Assembly: GCA_022796875.1 (NCBI GenBank)
Contig: JAAWJJ010000028.1
Location: 1 to 41,235 of the forward strand
Source: Eubacterium sp.
GTDB taxonomy: Bacteria; Bacillota; Clostridia; Lachnospirales; Lachnospiraceae
Reading direction: 5' to 3'
Length of the DNA: 41,235 nucleotides
Shown here: positions 34,485 through 41,235 of the stretch, piece by piece
How the letters are laid out: every line of letters starts with the position of its first letter
Position numbering within the stretch: position 1 is the first letter of the stretch
Program-made: the position numbers and the translations under genes
Notes under the pieces: model-generated
What the model was told of the DNA's origin: nothing
Databases searched by the model: none
What the model saw: the letters and a program-made list of their open reading frames with translations, nothing else

Positions 34485-35283
34485 ACATTATTGCCTCCGT
34501 CATACGGATTGCCCTCACATTTTCCGCAATATCGTGTACGCGTACAAATCTGCAACCTTTCTGCACCGCAAATACGGTAGTCACGATCGTCCCCTCCACA
34601 CGTTGGTCTACGGGCAAATCCAGCGTGTTTCCTATTACCGATTTTCGGGAAGTCCCAAGCAGTACCGGATATCCGAGCCGATTCAGTTCTTCCAGGCATC
34701 CGATCACTTTCAGATTCTGTTCATATGTTTTTCCAAATCCGACTCCCGGATCCAGCAATATGCCATCTTCCCGGATTCCCGCCTCTTTTGCAAGCGATAC
34801 CGTATCTTCCAAATCTGCATATAGCTGCTCTTTAAAATTTCCGGTAATAGCATTTTCACGATTATGCATCAGGCAGCAGGCGGCCTGATACTCCGCAATG
34901 ACGGCCCCCATATTTTTATCGTATTTTAATCCCCAGATATCATTAATCAGGGACGCACCGGCCTGCAAAACAACCCTGGCCACTTTACTTTTATAAGTAT
35001 CGACGGATACCGGACACTCAAAACGTTCCGTTACGGCCTGCACGACCGGTGCCACGCGTCTTATTTCCTCTTCCTCAGAAATCATCGTATACCCTGGCCG
35101 CGTGGATTCGCCACCGATATCAATGAGGTCCGCGCCTTCCGCAATCATTTTTTCCGCGTGGAAAAGCGCTGCGTCCAAAGCATTGTGCCTGCCCCCGTCG
35201 GAAAAAGAATCCGGCGTCACGTTCAGGATTCCCATGACATATGTGTGACGTATATCATCAAAACTGTATCTGCCTATCCGCAT
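34477..35283 (-). CDS. folP: Dihydropteroate synthase
   Basis: This 268-residue TIM-barrel enzyme joins the pterin pyrophosphate to p-aminobenzoate and is the sulfonamide target. MGILNVTPDSFSDGG (17-31) is the first signature, IGGESTRPGY (about 56-65) the second, and VHDIAENVRAIRM lies near the C-terminus. The ribosome binding site is weak (GAGAAAGATA). It is followed by folB-folK with an 8-base overlap. A 165-base palindromic element lies just upstream. Confidence 0.95.
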   Translation of the reverse strand: MRIGRYSFDDIRHTYVMGILNVTPDSFSDGGRHNALDAALFHAEKMIAEGADLIDIGGESTRPGYTMISEEEEIRRVAPVVQAVTERFECPVSVDTYKSKVARVVLQAGASLINDIWGLKYDKNMGAVIAEYQAACCLMHNRENAITGNFKEQLYADLEDTVSLAKEAGIREDGILLDPGVGFGKTYEQNLKVIGCLEELNRLGYPVLLGTSRKSVIGNTLDLPVDQRVEGTIVTTVFAVQKGCRFVRVHDIAENVRAIRMTEAIMYG

Positions 35284-35329
35284 ATTTTTATCTTTCTCTC
35301 TTTCTGTTTTTCCGGGCGCCGTTTTATTT

Positions 35330-35494
35330 GTTACAGTTCACTCCCACGCCATTCGCAAAGGCGCTTCCAGCGCTTTCTCGCTGCTTTGCAGCTAACTTTG
35401 CTCATAAACCGGCGTTCCCTCCGTCAGCACAAATGGAGAAATCATCATGCAAGCATGCGATTATCTCCATATTGGCTGACGAGTGAACTGTAAC
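35330..35494. repeat. Compound palindromic element with 12-base terminal inverted repeats
   Basis: GTTACAGTTCAC (35330-35341) and GTGAACTGTAAC (35483-35494) are perfect inverted ends. Inside are two nested hairpins. The left one has ACGCC/GGCGT (35346-35350, 35411-35415), GCAAAG/CTTTGC (35355-35360, 35396-35401) and two small stems, GCGCT/AGCGC and GCTGC/GCAGC. The right one has CGTCAGC/GCTGACG (35422-35428, 35475-35481), ATGGAGA/TCTCCAT (35433-35439, 35464-35470) and ATGC/GCAT at its tip. The outer end lies 2 bases from the stop codon of the transglutaminase-like gene. It looks like a small non-coding mobile or REP-like unit. Confidence 0.8.
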
Positions 35495-35496
35495 CT

Positions 35497-37503
35497 TTAT
35501 TTCACTGCTTTTACTGCTTTCTCACTCCACTTACCATATACTTTTTTATTAGCGGAATCCAGCTTATACGCTTTTACCTGTACATAATATTTTTTACCGG
35601 ATTTCAATTTTTTGACTGTCTTTGTCGGATTTTTCTGTGTAACATATACGTATTTCGTTGTTTTCTTCGTAAATTTTTCGCTTGTGGAATAACGGATCTG
35701 ATATCCTTTCGCCCCGCTTACTTTCCGGAGAGAAATTTTTAACTGCCTCTTTTTCGTACTCCTTAACGTCGGTTTTTTTGCTTTCCCTACCGTAACCTTT
35801 TTCCAGTGGGCGTACAGCGTCGTCGCTTTCGTAATTTTTACAGTAGAATTTTTCGTAATTTTACTCCCGCCGCTTTTTTTCGTATACCAGCCGCTAAACG
35901 TATAACCTTTTCTCTTTGGCATCGCTAACGTGCCGTATTTGCTTCCGTAAGTCACCTGTTTCGTCTTTTGTTTGGAAGATAATTTCGAGCCGCCGTTGAC
36001 GTTATAGGTTACTTTTAAGGAAACGGATGCTTTCATATCCAGAACCTTGCTGTCCTGATAACCATTCTTATATGCAATCGCCCGTATTTTTGTTCCCGGC
36101 TTGACTTCAAACGCTTCTTTATACAGATAACTTTTCGTATCGTTGACAGACGGCTGCCCACCGTTTACCGTATAATATATTTCGCTTCCGTCTGACGTGG
36201 AAAGCGTCACCTGGATCTTATTATTCCGTAAACGATTTTTATAACCAGGCGTTTTCCGCGTACCTGCCGCCGCTTTTACGTTGCCGCAGCGCAAGCCGTT
36301 CGTATCTCCGTTCTCCCGTACTTTATCCACTGAACACATATCGGACGGCAGATACCTTGTCTGATAGCGTTCCAGTGCATGATTACCTCCCGGATCATTT
36401 GCAGACACAAACGCACTGCTACGGTTAAAGAACGCATAATAATAACCGTTATAATAATTATATAGTTCTTCTTCCCTGGATGCGTCGATATCATCCCAGG
36501 TACAGTCTACAATATACCAGTTCCCGTTCAGACGCGTCTGGTTCCATTGATGCGTTTCGCTCGTAACCGTTATCGTATCAATATCCAATGCGTTGCATAA
36601 CAGCGAATATGCCTGCGCATACCCGGCGCAAACGGTTTCAAGCTGCGTTTTATCGGACGGCGGGGATTTACGGAGCACGCTGTAGGCGCTCTGGGTACAA
36701 TGCGTTTCCTCATAAGAGTCTACCTGGCTGGCGTCTGTTATTTCAATAAATTCAAAATCATACGCCACTCTGGCACAAATCCAGTCATGAACGGCTTTTT
36801 CCTGTCCCAACTGGCTGGAAGAAGCTTTTCTGGCCGCTGCCAGCGCAACATCGACCTGGCCGTTTACCTCATTGACCGCCGCGCGCCTTGCAGAACCATT
36901 TGCCATCCCGTCATAAACAAACATATATACGTTGCCCACTACTGTCCTGTTAAATCCCGCTGAATAACCATTCCACATCAATCCGTTTGATAAAAAGAAA
37001 TACTGCGGATTAGAATGTATAAACAGAAAATATATGTCAGTTAACTCGTCATCATAGATCTGCAAATCGTACAAATCAACCGGTATACAATATTGACCTC
37101 TTACAGACGGAGCATTTGCATTCATATTCAAATAATACTTCGCCGCTTCATCCATCCGGTCGTAAACTTTCCTTTGCCATTCGTCCATCCGGTTATAGTA
37201 ATAATTCGACGCATAATCGTCCCAGTCGCTGACAACGCTGTACGGTGTATATTCATAACTTCCTACCGCGTCCAATGCATCCGGATCGACTTCCCCCAGG
37301 TAAATACTCTTGACCGGCATACGTCCGGTAGGACGTTCCGACATTCCGTTGTCCAATGTCCCGCTGGCATCCGCTCCCTGGCCGGTATTGCTTAACGCTT
37401 CGGTTTCATCCGGCGTAATTACCGCTGCAAAAGTATGTACCGGTAATAATGCCGCCGTCAGAGCAAATGCTACTATTGCAGACAAAATCCTTTTTTTGTT
37501 CAT
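35497..37503 (-). CDS. Secreted transglutaminase-like protein with chitobiase-like, InlB-type and fibronectin-like repeats
   Basis: From the ATG at 37503 (GGAGG upstream) the protein has 668 residues. The signal peptide covers about 1-27 (KKRILSAIVAFALTAALLPVHTFA). The central transglutaminase/cysteine-protease fold shows the triad order Cys (ETVCAGYAQAYSLL), His (SETHQWNQ) and Asp (WYIVDCTWDD). Next is a chitobiase/beta-hexosaminidase C-terminal-like domain (STSDGSEIYYTVNGG...KIRAIAYKNGY), then an InlB B-repeat/Flg_new domain (VTYNVNGGSKL...GYTFSGWYT...TLYAHWKK) and a basic fibronectin-like C-terminal domain (GYQIRYSTSEKF...SGKKYYVQVKAYK). It is probably exported and wall-associated, and may process peptides or cross-link proteins; the substrate is unknown. 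Confidence 0.88.
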   Translation of the reverse strand: MNKKRILSAIVAFALTAALLPVHTFAAVITPDETEALSNTGQGADASGTLDNGMSERPTGRMPVKSIYLGEVDPDALDAVGSYEYTPYSVVSDWDDYASNYYYNRMDEWQRKVYDRMDEAAKYYLNMNANAPSVRGQYCIPVDLYDLQIYDDELTDIYFLFIHSNPQYFFLSNGLMWNGYSAGFNRTVVGNVYMFVYDGMANGSARRAAVNEVNGQVDVALAAARKASSSQLGQEKAVHDWICARVAYDFEFIEITDASQVDSYEETHCTQSAYSVLRKSPPSDKTQLETVCAGYAQAYSLLCNALDIDTITVTSETHQWNQTRLNGNWYIVDCTWDDIDASREEELYNYYNGYYYAFFNRSSAFVSANDPGGNHALERYQTRYLPSDMCSVDKVRENGDTNGLRCGNVKAAAGTRKTPGYKNRLRNNKIQVTLSTSDGSEIYYTVNGGQPSVNDTKSYLYKEAFEVKPGTKIRAIAYKNGYQDSKVLDMKASVSLKVTYNVNGGSKLSSKQKTKQVTYGSKYGTLAMPKRKGYTFSGWYTKKSGGSKITKNSTVKITKATTLYAHWKKVTVGKAKKPTLRSTKKRQLKISLRKVSGAKGYQIRYSTSEKFTKKTTKYVYVTQKNPTKTVKKLKSGKKYYVQVKAYKLDSANKKVYGKWSEKAVKAVK

Positions 37504-37854
37504 AGTATTTCCTCCATTTTCTAATTCTGTTTCTGAAATCTCCATACATGATAAAAATCAAATCCCCCCGCAGCAGGCATGGCTGTTTTCCTCATTGCCC
37601 GCGGGAATGGAACGTTCCGGAAACTTATGGTTCTTATGCCTATTGTACACTATTAAGAAAAAGTTGTATATGTAATTTTGCATTTTTTACTGACAAAAAA
37701 CTGCTAACTTTTTCAGGATATCTTCTCCGGGAAAAAAAGTACCGGTTGCCGAATTTTCCGTTTCATAGTACACTAATCCTTAGAAAACAAACAAGTCTGC
37801 ACCGGTTTTCCCTCTTTATTTTTGAGGGATCCGGCTGCAAAGGAGGCCTGCAAT
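37504..37854. promoter_or_regulatory. Divergent promoter region: transglutaminase-like gene (minus) and threonine aldolase (plus)
   Basis: No gene lies here. Minus strand: TATACA (37665-37670) and TACAAT (37642-37647), spaced 17 bases, followed by AATAGGCATAA (37634-37644), which also occurs at the BspA-like promoter. Plus strand: TTGCCG (37746-37751) and TACACT (37769-37774), spaced 17 bases, with AAAGGAGG before the aldolase ATG and a small CCCTC/GAGGG hairpin between. Perfect palindromes CCCGCGGG (37598-37605) and GGAACGTTCC (37609-37618) sit in the minus-strand leader; no factor can be named. Confidence 0.6.
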
Positions 37855-38901
37855 ATGATACGTTTAGAATGTGATTATTTAGAAGGGGCGCACCCTGCAA
37901 TTATGGATGCGCTGGTAAAAACAAATATGGAACAAACCTGCGGTTACGGCCTGGATCCTCATTGTGAACATGCGCGTAATCTGATTCAGGAGGCCTGCTG
38001 CAATCCGGATGCCGCGGTTCATTTTCTGGTCGGCGGCACACAGACAAATAAGACCGTGATCGGTGCCGCTCTCCGGCCTTATCAGGGCGTGATTGCAGCG
38101 GAAAGCGGCCATATTAACGTCCATGAAACCGGAGCCATTGAGGCCTGCGGGCACAAAGTGCTGACGCTTCCGTCCGATGACGGAAAGATCACTGCCGGAC
38201 AGGTAGACAGGTTATGCCACGCTCACTTTTTTGCACAGGAGGGACCGGAACACATGGTGCAGCCGGCCATGGTGTATATATCCAATCCGACGGAAAACGG
38301 AACGGTCTATTCTGCAAAAGAACTCGGTGAACTCCGCCGGGTCTGCGACAAATACCGCCTGTACCTCTTTTTAGACGGCGCCCGTTTAAGCTACGGACTC
38401 GCCTGCCCCAATAACGACCTGTCATTGGAATTTCTTTCCCGCACGACAGATGTTTTTTATATCGGAGGCACCAAATGCGGCGCCTTATTCGGAGAAGCGG
38501 CCGTGATCTCTAACCCGTCATTAAACAAAGATTTCCGCTATGCGATCAAGCAAAACGGCGGCATGCTGGCCAAAGGCAGGCTGCTCGGCATACAGTTTGA
38601 AACATTATTTACGGACAACCTGTATTTCAGCCTGGCCGCCCATGCCATTCGATTGTCGGAAAAACTGCGCCTGGCCGCCCAAAAAATGAATATTCCTTTC
38701 CGTTATGATTCTCCTACCAACCAGCAGTTTCTGATCCTGCCGGATTCGTTTCTGGAAGAACTGCAAAAAGAGTTCTCTTTTGAAATATGGGAAAAAACCG
38801 ACGGTACGCACAGCGCGGCCCGTTTCTGCACCAGTTGGGCAACAAAAGAAGAATATATTGATCTGCTGATCAAAAAACTGGAAAAGGCGCCGTCTGTATA
38901 G
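37855..38901 (+). CDS. ltaE: Low-specificity L-threonine aldolase
   Basis: From the ATG at 37855, behind AAAGGAGG, the PLP enzyme has 348 residues. It splits threonine (or allo-threonine) into glycine and acetaldehyde. The PLP lysine is K207 in YIGGTKCGALFGEA, the PLP-ring aspartate D174 in LFLDGARLSYG, and the stacking histidine H86 in AAESGHINVHETGA. The length is typical. It is the only complete metabolic gene on the plus strand and lies between folate genes; glycine supply to one-carbon metabolism is a possible but unproven link. Confidence 0.92.
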   Translation: MIRLECDYLEGAHPAIMDALVKTNMEQTCGYGLDPHCEHARNLIQEACCNPDAAVHFLVGGTQTNKTVIGAALRPYQGVIAAESGHINVHETGAIEACGHKVLTLPSDDGKITAGQVDRLCHAHFFAQEGPEHMVQPAMVYISNPTENGTVYSAKELGELRRVCDKYRLYLFLDGARLSYGLACPNNDLSLEFLSRTTDVFYIGGTKCGALFGEAAVISNPSLNKDFRYAIKQNGGMLAKGRLLGIQFETLFTDNLYFSLAAHAIRLSEKLRLAAQKMNIPFRYDSPTNQQFLILPDSFLEELQKEFSFEIWEKTDGTHSAARFCTSWATKEEYIDLLIKKLEKAPSV

Positions 38902-38915
38902 CGGCGCCCTTTTTG
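38886..38915. terminator. Bidirectional terminator between ltaE and folE
   Basis: GGCGCCG (38886-38892) and CGGCGCC (38902-38908) form a GC-rich stem that includes the ltaE stop codon. CTTTTTG follows on the plus strand and TTTTCC on the minus strand, so it can end transcription of both convergent genes. Confidence 0.85.
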
Positions 38916-38933
38916 AACCATATCTATCATAAT

Positions 38934-39488
38934 TTATATTTTCAACATATGAAAAAAGTCCTGCTTCATTTGTTCGTCTTCTGCAAAGACACCGCGTGTC
39001 GCCATTGTAGCCGTTACCGTTCCCGGTTTTTTTACGCCGCGCATCGTCATGCACGTATGCTCCGCTTCTATTACTACCATCGCGCCTTTCGGCTGCAAAT
39101 ATTCCATCAGGGCATCTGCGATCTGCACGGTAAGCTGCTCCTGCAATTGCGGTCTTTTTGCAAACACCTCCACCGTTCTTGCCAGTTTGCTCAGGCCGAC
39201 CACCTTTCCCTGAGGGATATACGCAATATGGACTTTTCCGAAAAAAGGCATCAGATGGTGCTCGCAGGTAGAATAAAATGTAATGTCTTTCTCCATTACC
39301 ATTTCCGTCGCATCCGTGGTGAATGTTTTCTCCAGAGGGATCTTTGCGCTTTGCTCCATTCCTGCAAATATTTCTTCATACATCCGGGCGATTCTGTCCG
39401 GTGTTTCCAACAGTCCTTCTCTTGACGTATCTTCGCCGATGCCCTCTAATATCAGGCGTACGCCGTTTTTTATTTTCTCTTTATCCAT
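38934..39488 (-). CDS. folE: GTP cyclohydrolase I
   Basis: This 184-residue zinc enzyme converts GTP to dihydroneopterin triphosphate, the first step of folate synthesis. Zinc ligands are C75 in [12 protein letters not shown] and C146 with H144 in [13 protein letters not shown]77/H78 lie in the active site. The [27 protein letters not shown] stretch is canonical. It lies 83 bases after the RelQ-like gene and may share its transcript. The convergent neighbour is ltaE, so folE is separated from folP-folBK by about 3.7 kb. Confidence 0.96.
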   Translation of the reverse strand: MDKEKIKNGVRLILEGIGEDTSREGLLETPDRIARMYEEIFAGMEQSAKIPLEKTFTTDATEMVMEKDITFYSTCEHHLMPFFGKVHIAYIPQGKVVGLSKLARTVEVFAKRPQLQEQLTVQIADALMEYLQPKGAMVVIEAEHTCMTMRGVKKPGTVTATMATRGVFAEDEQMKQDFFHMLKI

Positions 39489-39571
39489 TTTTTTGTTACT
39501 GCCTCTTTCTATTTATAACATGATTCTTCATACGATCTTCCCATGATTCTTCACATAAAGATACATAATAT

Positions 39572-40252
39572 TTAACACATTTTCCCAACGCTGTAGCGCT
39601 CGAAATTTTTCTCCATCTCCGCCAGGTTTAAGGCATATTCCTGAAGTTCCGCCGCAACCTCTTCTCTGTCTTCCCTGGACGACTTGTACAAAATACGATG
39701 TTCCATGCTGGCCCAGAAATCCATCGCGATCGTACGGAACTGCACTTCTACGGGGAAATATTCCATAGCGTCCACATAATAGACAGGAACCCCAAATATC
39801 AGATGGTAACTACGGTAACCGTTCTCTTTCGGATTCAGAATATAATCGCTTTCGCGGATCAGTATCAAATCGGCCTGCCGTTTTAACGTATCTGCCAGAT
39901 TATAAATATCCTCTACAAAATAACAGATCACGCGGATTCCTGCAATATCCTGCAAATAATCTTTTGCATTCATACACGTGGCCTCTTTTTCTTTTTTCTT
40001 CAGCTTATTCTCAATGCTTTCTTTTGATTTAATTCTGTTCTGAATCGTATGTATCGGTTTCCCAAACGACTCGTCATACAAACTGTGCTTCAACACATCC
40101 AGCCTGCTTAAAAACATTCTGCTCGCATCGCTGTAAGGCTGGATCAATTCCTGGTACTTTTCATCTGTCACAATGATATCCTCCTGATTTTCAACACCTT
40201 TTAATGAAATTCCTTTTTTCTGTCTGTACCGCATGAAAGATTTTGAAATCAT
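39572..40252 (-). CDS. Small alarmone synthetase, RelQ-like GTP pyrophosphokinase
   Basis: This 226-residue protein consists only of a RelA/SpoT synthetase domain, with no HD hydrolase or TGS/ACT regions. DIAGIRVICYF (102-112) holds the magnesium-binding aspartate and ATP-contacting arginine. NPKENGYRSYHLIF (140-153) is the G-loop with the GTP-stacking tyrosine Y146. VEVQFRTIAMDFWASMEHRI (168-187) holds the second acidic site and E-x-Q-x-R motif. Such enzymes make ppGpp or pGpp under stress. The ribosome binding site at 40252 is weak, and a start six codons later (40234) is also possible. A TATAAT (40310-40315, minus strand) upstream lacks a good -35. Confidence 0.92.
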   Translation of the reverse strand: MISKSFMRYRQKKGISLKGVENQEDIIVTDEKYQELIQPYSDASRMFLSRLDVLKHSLYDESFGKPIHTIQNRIKSKESIENKLKKKEKEATCMNAKDYLQDIAGIRVICYFVEDIYNLADTLKRQADLILIRESDYILNPKENGYRSYHLIFGVPVYYVDAMEYFPVEVQFRTIAMDFWASMEHRILYKSSREDREEVAAELQEYALNLAEMEKNFERYSVGKMC

Positions 40253-40357
40253 CCTGATAGCGTTCCGTCATCATCCGCTATTCTGGTAAAATTTGTTATC
40301 ATTATTTCATTATACCTGCAAATTGTGTCTATTCCATCATCTAATTATGTATGAAAG

Positions 40358-41050
40358 CTAAAATTTTTCTGAATTTGTCCGGCAGGAACGATACGCCTCT
40401 TCTAACGACATTCCGTCTTCCCATTCGCTGCCATTCCGCAGCCTGTCCGACTCCGTATTCAGAAAATGTTCCGCTTTCTGCGGCAGCGGAATCGTTTCCA
40501 ACGTGTTTTTTACATAATTGCAGACATGAATCATATTTCCGCAATTTAAAAACACCCAGCCAAACTGCGACTTTTTCTTCTCCTGCGCCCGCCCCATATA
40601 TTCAAAAAGCTGCTTCGCATCAATGTCCGTTTCATCCGACGGATGCAAAAAAAGATACAACGCGTTGTATCGCCTGTGCTGATAATTTGTATTCAGTTTT
40701 TCCAGTTTTCTGTCAAACCGGAATTTTGCCTTATAGAGATAGTCCTGCTGCTGTCCCGGCTCCGGCAGCACCGCCCAAAACCGGCCGTTATAAAAATAGA
40801 GCCGTTCTCCGTAACGCTCAAACGCAGACTTCGGAAGTTCCTCTTTCCTGCGCCCCAGATACTGTTCGATAAACCGTTCCGCCTGCCCGTCGTCCGGCAG
40901 CAACGCCTGGCTGACCTCCAGCCCCAGATCCATCGCATCGTTTAACCAGTCCGGCGATTCGCTTTTCACAAATCCCGGCACATAATCCTGCCAGAGGTAC
41001 TTTAACGAAACTGCCGCATATATTTCATTGAAAAGTTTTTCATACGCCAT
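40358..41050 (-). CDS. Unrecognised cytoplasmic protein
   Basis: This 230-residue reading frame has GGGGGG-A upstream of its ATG and consistent codon use, so it is probably a real gene. I do not recognise a family. It is soluble (no signal peptide or membrane segment), rich in Tyr, Trp, Glu and Lys, with a central RYGERLYFYNGRFWAVLPEPGQQQDYLYKAKFRF beta-rich segment split around a loop and a later FGWVFLNCGNMIHVCNYV strand-helix unit. It is upstream of the RelQ-like gene on the same strand, with a 105-base gap, so the two may be co-transcribed. Confidence 0.7.
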   Translation of the reverse strand: MAYEKLFNEIYAAVSLKYLWQDYVPGFVKSESPDWLNDAMDLGLEVSQALLPDDGQAERFIEQYLGRRKEELPKSAFERYGERLYFYNGRFWAVLPEPGQQQDYLYKAKFRFDRKLEKLNTNYQHRRYNALYLFLHPSDETDIDAKQLFEYMGRAQEKKKSQFGWVFLNCGNMIHVCNYVKNTLETIPLPQKAEHFLNTESDRLRNGSEWEDGMSLEEAYRSCRTNSEKF

Positions 41051-41101
41051 GCCTGCCGTCCCCCCTTATAAGTCTATTATAAAGTTTTCAGAGAAATTTC
41101 A

Positions 41102-41127
41102 CAACAACAAAAAAACTGCAACGGGTC
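41102..41127 (-). terminator. Possible weak terminator after the partial gene at the right edge
   Basis: On the minus strand an imperfect AACAGG...CCCGTT stem is followed by CAGTTTTTTTGTTGTTG. The T-run is convincing but the stem is short with a mismatch, so this is tentative. Confidence 0.35.
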
Positions 41128-41141
41128 TTTCTCCTGTTTCC

Positions 41142-41235
41142 TCATGCTTTTGTCTGGATTTTCGATATCTCCAACATCTTCAGATAACTGTCCAATCTTG
41201 CATTCACATAACCTGCAAACAGCTTTTCCATTGCA
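41142..41235 (-). CDS. 3' end of an unidentified gene (partial)
   Basis: An open minus-strand frame enters from the right edge and ends with TGA at 41142-41144. Thirty codons are visible, containing MEKLFAGYVNARLDSYLK and ending KIQTKA. It reads as an amphipathic helix at a protein C-terminus. The family cannot be named from this fragment; a 29-residue peptide starting at the internal Met is also possible but less likely. Confidence 0.5.
   Translation of the reverse strand, partial: AMEKLFAGYVNARLDSYLKMLEISKIQTKA

Noticed and set aside
1-41235. tRNA, rRNA, insertion sequence, phage or CRISPR-Cas genes
   Set aside because: None was recognised on either strand; the only accessory-type signals are the partial Rpn-like tail, the toxin-antitoxin pair and the palindromic elements.

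Overview
The window looks like chromosomal DNA of an anaerobic, gut-type member of the Bacillota, most likely a Lachnospiraceae-like clostridium. I infer this from strong AGGAGG-type ribosome binding sites, a tRNA-Trp T-box before the trp operon, a TPP riboswitch before a ThiXYZ-type transporter, large BspA-like and transglutaminase-like secreted proteins, a DUF4317 protein and a RelQ-type alarmone synthetase. The genus cannot be fixed from sequence alone. Almost every gene is on the minus strand; the complete plus-strand genes are a LysR regulator and a threonine aldolase.

Layout. (1) 1-146: the end of a plus-strand gene resembling the C-terminus of Rpn/PD-(D/E)XK transposase-nucleases, with its terminator. 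(2) 158-8583: a compact minus-strand catabolic cluster (CaiB/BaiF CoA-transferase, two tandem VOC proteins, hydantoinase/acetone-carboxylase-type subunits A and B, flavodoxin-like iron-sulfur protein) with a divergent LysR regulator. The enzyme set suggests ATP-dependent hydrolysis or carboxylation of an unknown substrate followed by CoA chemistry. (3) 8602-10981: a PAPS-type sulfotransferase and a DUF4317 protein. (4) 11134-11835: a non-coding, roughly 700-base imperfect palindrome. (5) 11892-19067: trpEGDCFBA under a Trp T-box, with four extra hairpins between the T-box terminator and trpE. (6) 19084-25219: gltB-gltD glutamate synthase. Its promoter shares a 12-base core with the trp promoter.

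(7) 25402-26288: a RelE/ParE-type toxin and Phd/YefM-type antitoxin with a perfect palindrome in the leader, flanked by what look like gene remnants. (8) 26306-30273: a 1021-residue BspA-like leucine-rich-repeat surface protein and a HAD phosphatase. (9) 30391-33640: a TPP-riboswitch operon for uptake of a thiamine precursor (thiamine-binding protein, permease, substrate-binding lipoprotein, ATPase). (10) 33648-39488: folate genes folP, folB-folK fusion and folE, split by a secreted transglutaminase-like protein, a threonine aldolase and a 165-base nested palindromic element. (11) 39572-41235: a RelQ-like (p)ppGpp synthetase, an unrecognised 230-residue protein and the end of another gene.

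No single new defence or mobile system is evident. The most unusual items are the 700-base inverted duplication, the hydantoinase-CoA transferase-VOC cluster with atypical VOC ligand residues, the compound palindromic elements at 18541-18716 and 35330-35494, and the near-identical promoter/start-site sequence shared by the two large surface-protein genes.
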